Assembly: GCF_004115155.1 (NCBI RefSeq) | Contig: NZ_RDSM01000001.1 | Span: 62,001 to 126,000 of the forward strand | Direction: 5' to 3' | DNA length: 64,000 nt | DNA from: Granulicella sibirica | GTDB lineage: Bacteria > Acidobacteriota > Terriglobia > Terriglobales > Acidobacteriaceae | Part shown: piece after piece, positions 32,887 to 39,831 of the stretch | Position numbering within the stretch: the first letter of the stretch is position 1 | Layout of the letters: the number at the start of each line of letters is the position of its first letter | The notes under the pieces: generated by a model | The model's input: the letters and a program-made list of their open reading frames with translations, nothing else | Databases searched by the model: none | Told to the model about the DNA's origin: nothing | Program-made: the position numbers and the translations under genes

Positions 32887-34004
32887 TCGGCGTCCTGGCT
32901 GTCTCGGCGATGGTATGCGCGCTCGGGCCGGCGGCACTCTTCTGCGTCAACCTCGGACGCTACCGCGCACCGCGCACCGTCGACGCGTCTCTGCCCGGAA
33001 TCTCCGTGCTGATTCCAGCCAGGGACGAGGAGAAGTCGATCGAAGCAGCCGTCCGATCAGTGCTCGCGGCAACCGGAGTGGACTTCGAAGTCATCGTGAT
33101 GGACGATGGCTCGACCGATCGCACAGCCGAAATCGTCGCCCAGCTCGCGTTTGAGGATAGCCGGGTCCGGCTCGAGCACGCGCCCATCCTGCCCGCCGGT
33201 TGGAACGGAAAGCAACATGCCTGCTGGGCTCTCGCGAACGTCGCTCGTCATGACACCATGTGCTTCGTCGACGCCGACGTCCGTCTCGAACCCGAAGCGC
33301 TGCGCAGAATGGCCGGCTCCCTTTCCACGAACGGAAACGCCCTCGTCAGCGGCTTTCCCCGGCAGATCACCGGGACATGGATGGAGTGGATGCTGCTTCC
33401 TCTGATCCACTTCGTACTCCTCGGCTTTCTCCCTATCAGCAGAATGCGCGCCGGCACCGACCCCGCCTTCGCCGCTGGCTGCGGACAGTTCCTCATGGTC
33501 CGCCGAGACGCGTACTTCGCCTGTGGCGGCCACTCCGGTATCCGTCTCACGATGCACGATGGCCTCCTCCTGCCACGCCTCTTCCGCGCCCACGGCTACA
33601 GGACCGACCTCGCCGACCTCACCGATCTGGCGACCTGCCGCATGTATACCTCAGCCGCACAGGTATGGCGCGGCCTCGCGAAGAACGCTACCGAAGGCAT
33701 CGCCGACCCCATCCGCATCGCGCCAATCTCGGCCGTCCTTCTGCTCGGACAGGTGCTGCCCTTCGTGCTCCTCTTCCAACTCGGATCGGTAGGCTGGGGC
33801 GTCGGGATCTGCATCGTCCTCAGCGTTGCTGGAGCCTGGCTCCCGCACGTCCTGGCCGTCGGTAGATTCCGCCAGGATTGGCGCGGCGCGCTTCTGCATC
33901 CGCTGGGAATTCTGCTCCTGCTGGCGATCCAGTGGTACGCGCTCGGGCGCAAGCTCAGCGGCGGCGCTGTCAGTTGGAAGACCCGCGCCTACGTCGGCGA
34001 GTAG
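32883..34004 (+). CDS. CrtQ-like family 2 glycosyltransferase
   Basis: The 373-residue membrane-associated GT2 has an N-terminal hydrophobic segment, then ISVLIPARDEEKSIEAAVRS, VIVMDDGSTDRTAEI and MCFVDADVRLEP as the nucleotide-sugar and metal sites, and several hydrophobic segments in the last 150 residues (AVLLLGQVLPFVLLFQL, HPLGILLLLAIQWYAL). CrtQ glucosylates the carboxyl end of diaponeurosporenoic acid. It is the last gene of the operon; a nested inverted-repeat element starts seven bases after its stop. Confidence 0.8.
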   Translation: MIGVLAVSAMVCALGPAALFCVNLGRYRAPRTVDASLPGISVLIPARDEEKSIEAAVRSVLAATGVDFEVIVMDDGSTDRTAEIVAQLAFEDSRVRLEHAPILPAGWNGKQHACWALANVARHDTMCFVDADVRLEPEALRRMAGSLSTNGNALVSGFPRQITGTWMEWMLLPLIHFVLLGFLPISRMRAGTDPAFAAGCGQFLMVRRDAYFACGGHSGIRLTMHDGLLLPRLFRAHGYRTDLADLTDLATCRMYTSAAQVWRGLAKNATEGIADPIRIAPISAVLLLGQVLPFVLLFQLGSVGWGVGICIVLSVAGAWLPHVLAVGRFRQDWRGALLHPLGILLLLAIQWYALGRKLSGGAVSWKTRAYVGE

Positions 34005-34010
34005 CGCTGT

Positions 34011-34118
34011 AGCAGTTCTCTTGAAGAGGTGCAGCAAGCGGCGATGCTCAAGTCGTTTTCTCCGAGGAAAACGACCTTCGACTCCGCGGATCAGAACCAC
34101 GGCATCAGGAGAACTGCT
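34011..34118. repeat. Nested inverted-repeat element filling a gene-to-gene gap
   Basis: Outer arms AGCAGTTCTCTTGA (34011-34024) and TCAGGAGAACTGCT (34105-34118) pair at 13 of 14 positions. Inside is a second hairpin, GTCGTTTTC (34052-34060) with GAAAACGAC (34067-34075). The element occupies almost the whole space between the convergent glycosyltransferase and queE genes, and its right end abuts the queE stop. The 108-base size and the lack of coding capacity suit a MITE- or REP-like element, or a bidirectional terminator that has been kept for that use. Confidence 0.6.
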
Positions 34119-34802
34119 CTAGACGCCCTTCTTCTGCGGCTCCCAGATGAACTTATGGATCTGCAGCGAGAGCCGCGCGTCGATGCCGTCCTCCATCATC
34201 CACTCCACCAGGGTGCGCGGATCGAGCGTGGCATTCTCCGTCGTGCGGATCGGCGAGGGAGACTTCGAGAAGGCAGGCGAGAGCAGGATGCTGCCCACGC
34301 GCCGGTTCAGATCATGCTCGACGATGAAAGCCTTGGCGAACTCGTAGTCTTCGCGATGGCTGAGGACGAACTTCACCTCGTCCCGTTTCGTGAGCGCTTC
34401 AAGATTCGACATGCGAAAGGAGTTCGCCGCGGACCCGGCGCCGGGACACTTCACATCGACAATCTTGTGGACAGGGACAGGCACATCCTCAAGCGGGCGC
34501 TCTCCGGAGGTCTCCATCATCAGCGTGTACCCGGAGTGGATCAGTCGGTCCATGAGCGGCAGAAGCTCCCGCGCCTGCAGCATCGGCTCGCCCCCGGTGA
34601 ACTCGACGAGGCGGCACGGAGCAAGCGCCTCGATCTCTCGAACGATCTCGTCAGCAGTAAACGGCTTGCCACCCGTAAAGGTGTACTCGGAGTCGCACCA
34701 CGCGCAGCGCAGATTGCAGCCGGCGAGACGGACGAAGATGCAGGGGAGACCGGCGAAAGAGGATTCGCCCTGTACGGATTTATAGAGTTCGATGAGGTGC
34801 AT
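34119..34802 (-). CDS. queE: 7-carboxy-7-deazaguanine synthase
   Basis: Radical-SAM enzyme of the queuosine pathway that converts 6-carboxytetrahydropterin to 7-carboxy-7-deazaguanine. The cluster motif CxxxCxxC is Cys29, Cys33 and Cys36 (LAGCNLRCAWCDSEY); FTGGEPMLQ is the SAM-binding GGE motif. Its substrate is made by QueD, encoded just upstream on the same strand but separated by a toxin-antitoxin remnant. The start ATG lies inside the fragment of the toxin gene, so its expression signals may now come from the antitoxin promoter. Confidence 0.92.
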   Translation of the reverse strand: MHLIELYKSVQGESSFAGLPCIFVRLAGCNLRCAWCDSEYTFTGGKPFTADEIVREIEALAPCRLVEFTGGEPMLQARELLPLMDRLIHSGYTLMMETSGERPLEDVPVPVHKIVDVKCPGAGSAANSFRMSNLEALTKRDEVKFVLSHREDYEFAKAFIVEHDLNRRVGSILLSPAFSKSPSPIRTTENATLDPRTLVEWMMEDGIDARLSLQIHKFIWEPQKKGV

Positions 34803-34845
34803 GGTCAGGTAGTAAGAGCGACATCGAGCTGTCGAGCACGATCAG
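34780..34845 (-). pseudogene. PIN-domain (VapC) toxin stub
   Basis: Reading from a CTG that overlaps the antitoxin stop, the frame gives LIVLDSSMSLLLPD and then HAPHRTL before a TAA. The first 14 residues match the N-terminus of PIN-domain toxins, including the first catalytic aspartate (VLDSS). After that the frame runs into the queE start, so everything beyond the first beta-strand and helix is gone. GTG at 34839 could be the old start codon. The most economical reading is a deletion that removed the rest of vapC. Confidence 0.55.
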
Positions 34846-35105
34846 AAGCGACGACCCTCGTTCTTGAGTTGCTGCCGATCGCTGTCTTCAGGACGATTGG
34901 CCTGAACATTCGGGTTCCTGCGGAGCATCCACAGGAGGGCATCCTCCTGGCTGGCGATCTCGAATGCTTGTGGCTCTGATACGGCCTGGGAGGCGCTTGC
35001 GAATCGCGTGAGAACAGCCGCAGCGTAGTCGTCAACGGAACGTCCGTGTGCGGAGGCTTGCTGCTTGAGAATTTGAGCGGCGCTTTCGTTCAATTCAATC
35101 TGCAT
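34842..35105 (-). CDS. VapB-like antitoxin, orphaned
   Basis: The 87-residue protein opens with MQIELNESAAQILKQQ and SVDDYAAAVLTRF, the beta-helix-helix pattern of ribbon-helix-helix DNA-binding antitoxins; the acidic/polar C-terminus would wrap the toxin. It has a strong GGAGGAGG ribosome-binding site and a TATACT -10-like box upstream, so it is probably expressed. The cognate PIN toxin remains only as a stub immediately downstream. It sits between queD and queE. Confidence 0.72.
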   Translation of the reverse strand: MQIELNESAAQILKQQASAHGRSVDDYAAAVLTRFASASQAVSEPQAFEIASQEDALLWMLRRNPNVQANRPEDSDRQQLKNEGRRF

Positions 35106-35137
35106 AAACCTCCTCCGTATTCCGAGTATAAATCCGG

Positions 35138-35518
35138 CTACTCGTAATACCGCGCGAAGCTCGTATCCGTCTCGTACACCGTGCAGTCCTTCACCCGGAC
35201 ACGCCCTGCGGTCATCTCGTGCAGTTGCGTGCTGGTCTTCTCGAAAAAATACTTCGCAAGATTTTCTGCGCTCGGATTGATCTCCGACACAAAAGGCTCG
35301 AGATCGTTGATCATCTGGTGGTCGAGATAGTCGACCGTCGGCCGCATGACCTGCTTCAAAAGCTTGAAGTCGAGAAGCATCCCGGCCTCATCCAGTTCCT
35401 TACCCACGAGCGTGACATAGACCTTGTAGTTGTGGCCGTGGGGGTTTTCGCATTTTCCGCGGTAGTTGCGGAGGTAGTGGCCGGATGAAAAACCGGCTTC
35501 TACGGTGACTTCGAACAT
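35138..35518 (-). CDS. queD: 6-carboxy-5,6,7,8-tetrahydropterin synthase
   Basis: The 126-residue T-fold enzyme of queuosine synthesis has zinc ligands His14 (FSSGHYL), His27 and His29 (NPHGHNY), and the catalytic Cys23 in RGKCENP. LDHQMIND and PSAENLAKYFF are conserved helices. It acts before QueE; the two genes share strand and order but are separated by the antitoxin remnant. Confidence 0.93.
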   Translation of the reverse strand: MFEVTVEAGFSSGHYLRNYRGKCENPHGHNYKVYVTLVGKELDEAGMLLDFKLLKQVMRPTVDYLDHQMINDLEPFVSEINPSAENLAKYFFEKTSTQLHEMTAGRVRVKDCTVYETDTSFARYYE

Positions 35519-35567
35519 CGGGTGATTCCCTTCTCTGCGTTTCAGCGGTACATCCTAGTGTATCGCC

Positions 35568-35813
35568 CTAACGCTGACGCTTCTCACGCCGAGCCTGTTC
35601 CGCCCGGCGTTCTGCCTGTTCAAAGAGGCTCGAAAGGATGCCGGCCAGGGCAATCAGCAGCGCGAGCACGAACAGCCCAAGCCCCGTCGTGCGCCACAGG
35701 CTTGCGTCCCCAGGAGAACCAGGCTGCTGGGCGAAGTTGGCGTAGGCAAGCCCGCAGGAGACCAGAGAGAAAAGCGTGAGAGTTGCAGCGAGGATATAAA
35801 GGTTGCGGCCCAT
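35568..35813 (-). CDS. 81-residue membrane protein
   Basis: Two hydrophobic helices (LYILAATLTLFSLVSCGLAY and LGLFVLALLIALAGILSSLF) are joined by a Pro/Gly-containing loop and followed by a charged Arg/Glu-rich C-terminal helix (ERRAEQARREKRQR). Unknown function; may form a coiled-coil contact in the cytoplasm. Confidence 0.6.
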   Translation of the reverse strand: MGRNLYILAATLTLFSLVSCGLAYANFAQQPGSPGDASLWRTTGLGLFVLALLIALAGILSSLFEQAERRAEQARREKRQR

Positions 35814-35945
35814 CGGTCTCCTTCTATTCTAGGCTGACTGTTCTCGCAAACGCTCTCCGGCAAGAAAGGACTTGCGGCGCACCAGCATCGGACAATAAAT
35901 CATCTGTTCACACGCCATCGCTAAGGTCGCCCAAGAGGTGGCACG

Positions 35946-36176
35946 ATGGCGGATCAGGCAAGGCTCGATGAGATGCAAAGCAAGTACAAGGCGGCGGTCG
36001 ACGAATGGGTAACTGCGATCCGGCAGGAAGAGTCCCTGGCCTCCGTATGTCACGACGAAGCTCAAATCGACGAGTGGGAAGCTGCTGACAACACCGAAGA
36101 GCAGGCCAGGAGCAATGCAAAGGCCGCTAAGGAAGAGTACGAAGGTGCGCTGCGGGAAGAGATCTTCGGCTTCTAG
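35946..36176 (+). CDS. 76-residue acidic helical protein
   Basis: A small soluble protein rich in Glu, Ala and Asp with a heptad-like pattern (LDEMQSKYKAAVDEWVTAIR, EEQARSNAKAAKEEYEGAL) suggesting a helical hairpin or coiled coil. AGAGGTGG lies a few bases before the ATG. No family is recognised. Confidence 0.6.
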   Translation: MADQARLDEMQSKYKAAVDEWVTAIRQEESLASVCHDEAQIDEWEAADNTEEQARSNAKAAKEEYEGALREEIFGF

Positions 36177-36236
36177 ACTCGTTACCGAAGAATGATGGCG
36201 GATCTCGATCGCCAGAGAGGCCGAGCCCGCCGCAGG

Positions 36237-36242
36237 TATAAA
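36237..36242 (+). promoter_or_regulatory. Candidate -10 for the Gly-rich exported protein
   Basis: TATAAA with only eight bases between it and the ATG at 36251 suggests a leaderless transcript; no ribosome-binding site precedes that ATG. Confidence 0.35.
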
Positions 36243-36250
36243 ATGACTCC

Positions 36251-37033
36251 ATGAAGCACCTGGCCGTGGCTGCGCTGGTGTTCGCCGGAATCACGTTGCC
36301 CGTCTGCGCACAAAGAGGCGGTGGTGGCCATGGGAGCGGGTTCGCGGGCCATTCGTCGGGGGCAATGCGCGGCACATCGGGGATTTCAGGCGCCAGGAGC
36401 TTCTCGCCTTCTCCAGGCTATTCCGGAAGCAGAATCGCTTCCGCTAACCGGCCCGGTTACAGTGGCTCCGCCCTTCGTCGCGGCTATTCGAACGGAAACC
36501 GCTTCCGCAGACCGAACGGCGGAGGCTATGGCATTGGGATCCCCTATGTCATTCCAATCTGGGGAAGCTGGGCCGACCCAGGCGCGCTCGGCTACGGCGA
36601 CAACGGATACGATTCGAACGGGTCGCCCGATCCAAATGCGAATGCGTACGTCGACCCAAACGCATACGGCGATCCAAACGCTGGCGCTGCTTACCCTGCG
36701 TATCCGGCCTATCAAGACGGCTACGCCCCCGGTCAACCTGATCAGGGCCAGATGCCGCCACCCGGTCCATACGCCGTTCCCTATCAGCCTCTTCTTCCAC
36801 CAGTCGCCACGCTTCCCCAGCAGCCCCTTCGCGACGAGGAGCCGGTCACGCTCGTCTTCCGTGACGGCCGGCCCACGCAGCAGATCCACAACTACGCCCT
36901 GACCCGCACAACCCTTGTTGTCATGGACGGCCGGCGGCGCGAGATTCCCCTCGCGCAACTCGACATTCCCGAGACCGAGCGCATCAACCGCGAGGCTGGC
37001 GTCGAGTTCACAACGCTCGGCGTGAACCGTTAG
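36251..37033 (+). CDS. Exported Gly/Tyr/Pro-rich protein
   Basis: The 260-residue protein has a signal peptide (MKHLAVAALVFAGI, cleavage near PVCAQ), then a disordered Gly/Ser/Arg segment and an Asn/Pro/Tyr segment (DPNANAYVDPNAYGDPNAG), and a compact C-terminal domain of about 60 residues (PVTLVFRDGRPTQQIHNYAL, LVVMDGRRREIPLAQLD). The C-terminal piece resembles small beta-rich envelope domains common next to Pro-rich stalks, but is not assigned to a family. Confidence 0.65.
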   Translation: MKHLAVAALVFAGITLPVCAQRGGGGHGSGFAGHSSGAMRGTSGISGARSFSPSPGYSGSRIASANRPGYSGSALRRGYSNGNRFRRPNGGGYGIGIPYVIPIWGSWADPGALGYGDNGYDSNGSPDPNANAYVDPNAYGDPNAGAAYPAYPAYQDGYAPGQPDQGQMPPPGPYAVPYQPLLPPVATLPQQPLRDEEPVTLVFRDGRPTQQIHNYALTRTTLVVMDGRRREIPLAQLDIPETERINREAGVEFTTLGVNR

Positions 37034-37148
37034 CTTCAACTAAATCTTTCGATCCACCCAATTCCCAAAGCTGCTATAGCCATCGCATCCTCTTCATTGC
37101 GGATGACTAAGCTGCCGGTGCATGCAGCATGGGAGCAGGTTTATACCC

Positions 37149-37409
37149 GTGGAAGACGAGAGCCGCAAGCAGGAAACGGTCGCCGCTGAGCCGTCCGCCG
37201 GTGGCAAAACGTCCCCGGCTGTCCTGATCGCGGTCGTCGGAGCGCTCAGCGGATTGCTCGGAAGCGGCATGACGTCCTGTATGAATCAAGACAGCGCCGC
37301 GGTAGGTCACCCTTTCGCGGCAAAAAACTGCTCAACATCCTCAATGCTCTGCGTCAGCCGATACGGCGGCAGCGACTCCAGAAACACCCGCCCATATCTC
37401 TGCCGCTGA
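37149..37409 (+). CDS. Possible small exported or membrane protein (doubtful)
   Basis: A GTG-started frame with GGGAGCAGG upstream encodes a polar N-terminus (EDESRKQETVAAEPSAGG) and a hydrophobic stretch, SPAVLIAVVGALSGLLGSG. Its last third runs antisense through the end of dinG, which argues against it or for a shortened version. It is the only candidate in the 37034-37306 gap. Confidence 0.25.
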   Translation: MEDESRKQETVAAEPSAGGKTSPAVLIAVVGALSGLLGSGMTSCMNQDSAAVGHPFAAKNCSTSSMLCVSRYGGSDSRNTRPYLCR

Positions 37410-39355
37410 ATCCTCGGATCGAGCAGCATCAGTACCCCCCGATCTCCAAGCGACCGGATCAGCCTCCCAAACCCCTGTTTCAGCGTGATCACCGCGTTCG
37501 GCACCTGGTAGTCGAAGAACGGTTTCCCCCCGCTCGCCTCGATCGCCTCCATGCGTGCCCGCACCACCGGATCCGTCGGAACAGCAAACGGCAGCCGGTC
37601 GATAATCACGCACGAAAGCTGCTCCCCCTGCACATCCACCCCCTGCCAGAAGCTCGACGTCCCGAACAGGATCGCGTTCGGCGTATCCCGAAACTGCTGC
37701 AGAAGCACATGCCGCGGAGCCGTCCCATGCAGAAGAAGCGGATAAGGCAGCTCCGACAGAAGCCGGTCATGCATCAGCCGCATCTGGTGATAACTCGTAA
37801 ACAGGCAGAAGGCCCGGCCTTCGGTGATCTCAAGCACACGCCGCGTCCGCTCGACGGCATTCGCAAAGAAATCAGGATCCCTCGGGTCTGGCATATTCGG
37901 CGGCAGATACAGCAGAGCCTGCCGTCCATAGTCAAAGTGCGACGGCACCACCAGCTCCCGCGCAAAGTTCAGCCCAAGCCGCTTCGAGATATGCGAAAAC
38001 CCTCCCGAGACGGTCAGCGTAGCCGAGGTAAGGATCACGCTCGAGTAGATATCGAACAACGAAGTCGTCAGCAGTTCCGACACATCGATGGGCGTAGCCT
38101 GCAGGTGCGTGTTGTACCCAGGCATCGCACGCGCCAGGTTCCGCACCCCACCTGTAGCCCTGCGCTCAATCCAGAACACCGTATTCGGATCATCTGATTC
38201 CAGCAGAAACTTCAAGTGATTCTTGATATCCGCCGTCCGCCGCGCCAGCCCCTTGGTCTCCTCGACATTCTTGATCCGCTCGAGTTCCCCTTCAAGCCGC
38301 GTCAACGCATTCAGCGCCGAGATATACGTATCGCCCGACTCCTCCAGAAACATATCCCGGTTCTCGAACGGTGCCCGCCCCGGCCCCGGAGCATCCAGCG
38401 GGAGAGCCGAAAAGAACATCCGCGAGCGCTCCCGCAGCGTGGCGCATGCGCTCTCCAGCGAGCTCGACGTAGCTCCCTTGGCTCGGAGCAGAATCTCCGT
38501 ATCCCGCGCCAACTCGTCGAACCGCTGCGTGGAAAGCCCAATCCCGAAGTAATTCGAGGCAATCTCCTCCAGCTCATGCGCCTCGTCGAAGATGACGACC
38601 GCCGCCTCCGGCAGAATCCCCGCATCGGGAGCTCCCGCCGCCTGCTGCTTGATCGCAAGATCCGCAAAGAAGAGGTGGTGGTTGACGATCACAATGTCCG
38701 ACTCAAGCGCCTTCCGCCGCATCGTCGTGACGAAGCACTGCTCCCAGTTCGGGCACGTCTGCCCGAGACATGCCTCCGTCCGCGCATCGAGCTTCGGCCA
38801 AAGCGCCGACGACTCCGGCAGCGCGTCAATCTCCGCCCGGTCGCCCGTCTCGGTCGTCTTCTCCCACGCCGCAATCGCGTGGAACTGCTCGATCTCCTCG
38901 AGCCCGCTCAACAGCGGAGCATCCCGCAGCGCATAAAGTTTGTGCTTGCACAGGTAGTTCTGCCGCCCCTTCATGTAGCAAACCTTCAGCGGTCCAAGCA
39001 GCGACTCGAGAAATGGCACATCCTTGAAGTAGAGCTGCTCCTGCAGGTTCTTCGTTCCCGTCGAAATGATCACCCGCTGATGCCGCTCCCGGGCCATCCT
39101 AAGCGCCGGCAGAAGGTAAGCAAGCGTCTTTCCGGTCCCAGTGCCCGCCTCGACGATCAGGTGCCGCTTATCGTTGATCGCCGCCTCAATCGCCTTCGCC
39201 ATCTCGAACTGCCCCGGCCGATGCTCGAACGCGAGACTCGACTTCGCCAGCATCCCGCCCGGCGCAAAAAAGGCGTGCAGCGTAGGGAGCTTGTCGTTGC
39301 TCTTCTCGGAGGTAGGGGCGTCTTCGAGTGGCGGAATGGGGGTTGCGGTCGACAC
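37307..39355 (-). CDS. dinG: DinG/XPD-type iron-sulfur DNA helicase
   Basis: Superfamily 2 helicase of about 682 residues. Walker A is EAGTGTGKTLAYLL, the DEAH box is VVIFDEAHELEEIA, and cysteines in VCYMKGRQNYLC and CLGQTCPNWEQC suggest the 4Fe-4S cluster domain of XPD/DinG. The late helicase motifs include FGTSSFWQGVDVQGEQL and QGFGRLIRS. It unwinds DNA 5' to 3' and acts on R-loops and forks. The frame extends 61 codons further upstream but reads as low-complexity Arg/Ser; GTG at 39355 with GGAGCG upstream was therefore chosen, 28 bases after the preceding gene. Confidence 0.88.
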   Translation of the reverse strand: MSTATPIPPLEDAPTSEKSNDKLPTLHAFFAPGGMLAKSSLAFEHRPGQFEMAKAIEAAINDKRHLIVEAGTGTGKTLAYLLPALRMARERHQRVIISTGTKNLQEQLYFKDVPFLESLLGPLKVCYMKGRQNYLCKHKLYALRDAPLLSGLEEIEQFHAIAAWEKTTETGDRAEIDALPESSALWPKLDARTEACLGQTCPNWEQCFVTTMRRKALESDIVIVNHHLFFADLAIKQQAAGAPDAGILPEAAVVIFDEAHELEEIASNYFGIGLSTQRFDELARDTEILLRAKGATSSSLESACATLRERSRMFFSALPLDAPGPGRAPFENRDMFLEESGDTYISALNALTRLEGELERIKNVEETKGLARRTADIKNHLKFLLESDDPNTVFWIERRATGGVRNLARAMPGYNTHLQATPIDVSELLTTSLFDIYSSVILTSATLTVSGGFSHISKRLGLNFARELVVPSHFDYGRQALLYLPPNMPDPRDPDFFANAVERTRRVLEITEGRAFCLFTSYHQMRLMHDRLLSELPYPLLLHGTAPRHVLLQQFRDTPNAILFGTSSFWQGVDVQGEQLSCVIIDRLPFAVPTDPVVRARMEAIEASGGKPFFDYQVPNAVITLKQGFGRLIRSLGDRGVLMLLDPRIQRQRYGRVFLESLPPYRLTQSIEDVEQFFAAKG

Positions 39356-39383
39356 GGAGCGTTCGCTCCATGATACGGGCAAC

Positions 39384-39704
39384 CTACCGCCGTCTCTTCG
39401 CCCCCACGACGTCCTGCTCCGGAAGCAGGAATCGCAAAACCAGCCGCCCCGTGCACCAGCACAGGAAGAAGTAGAAGAAGAAGTTCCCGACGCAGTACGC
39501 CCACACCGGCGCGGTCTCGCCACTGCCAACGGCGGCATCGCTCAGCAGCACCCCAGGCAGAGCCGCGGTAAAGCAAAACCGCCGCAGCACATTCACAGCC
39601 GGGTTCGCAGCCGGCACGCTCAACGCCCGGATCCAGAACGCCATCGCCCCAAAGGCCAGGCCAACGACGAGGCCAATCAGAAGAATCTTCCGTCTCAGGT
39701 TCAC
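39384..39704 (-). CDS. 106-residue membrane protein upstream of dinG
   Basis: Three hydrophobic segments (ILLIGLVVGLAFGAMAFWI, RRFCFTAALPGVLLSDA, VWAYCVGNFFFYFFLCWC) with short basic ends (NLRRK, GAKRRR). Probably co-transcribed with dinG. No family is recognised. Confidence 0.62.
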   Translation of the reverse strand: MNLRRKILLIGLVVGLAFGAMAFWIRALSVPAANPAVNVLRRFCFTAALPGVLLSDAAVGSGETAPVWAYCVGNFFFYFFLCWCTGRLVLRFLLPEQDVVGAKRRR

Positions 39705-39786
39705 ATGCTCTCCACCCTGAGTGTAGAACGGCGTCTATCCAGCCCAAACACAGAGCATTCCGGCAAAGAAAGCCGCGATAACTCCC

Positions 39787-39792
39787 TATAAT
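39787..39792 (+). promoter_or_regulatory. Candidate -10 for der
   Basis: A consensus TATAAT, 39 bases before the der ATG and embedded in CCCTATAATAGAGGG. No strong -35 is visible. Confidence 0.5.
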
Positions 39793-39831
39793 AGAGGGTG
39801 GACGCCTGGCGTCGAGAGAAGGCAACGAACG

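Noticed and set aside
35519..35567. A preQ1 riboswitch upstream of queD
   Set aside because: The 49-base gap to the next gene lacks the short hairpin plus A-rich tail of preQ1 aptamers; only a -10-like TACACT is visible.
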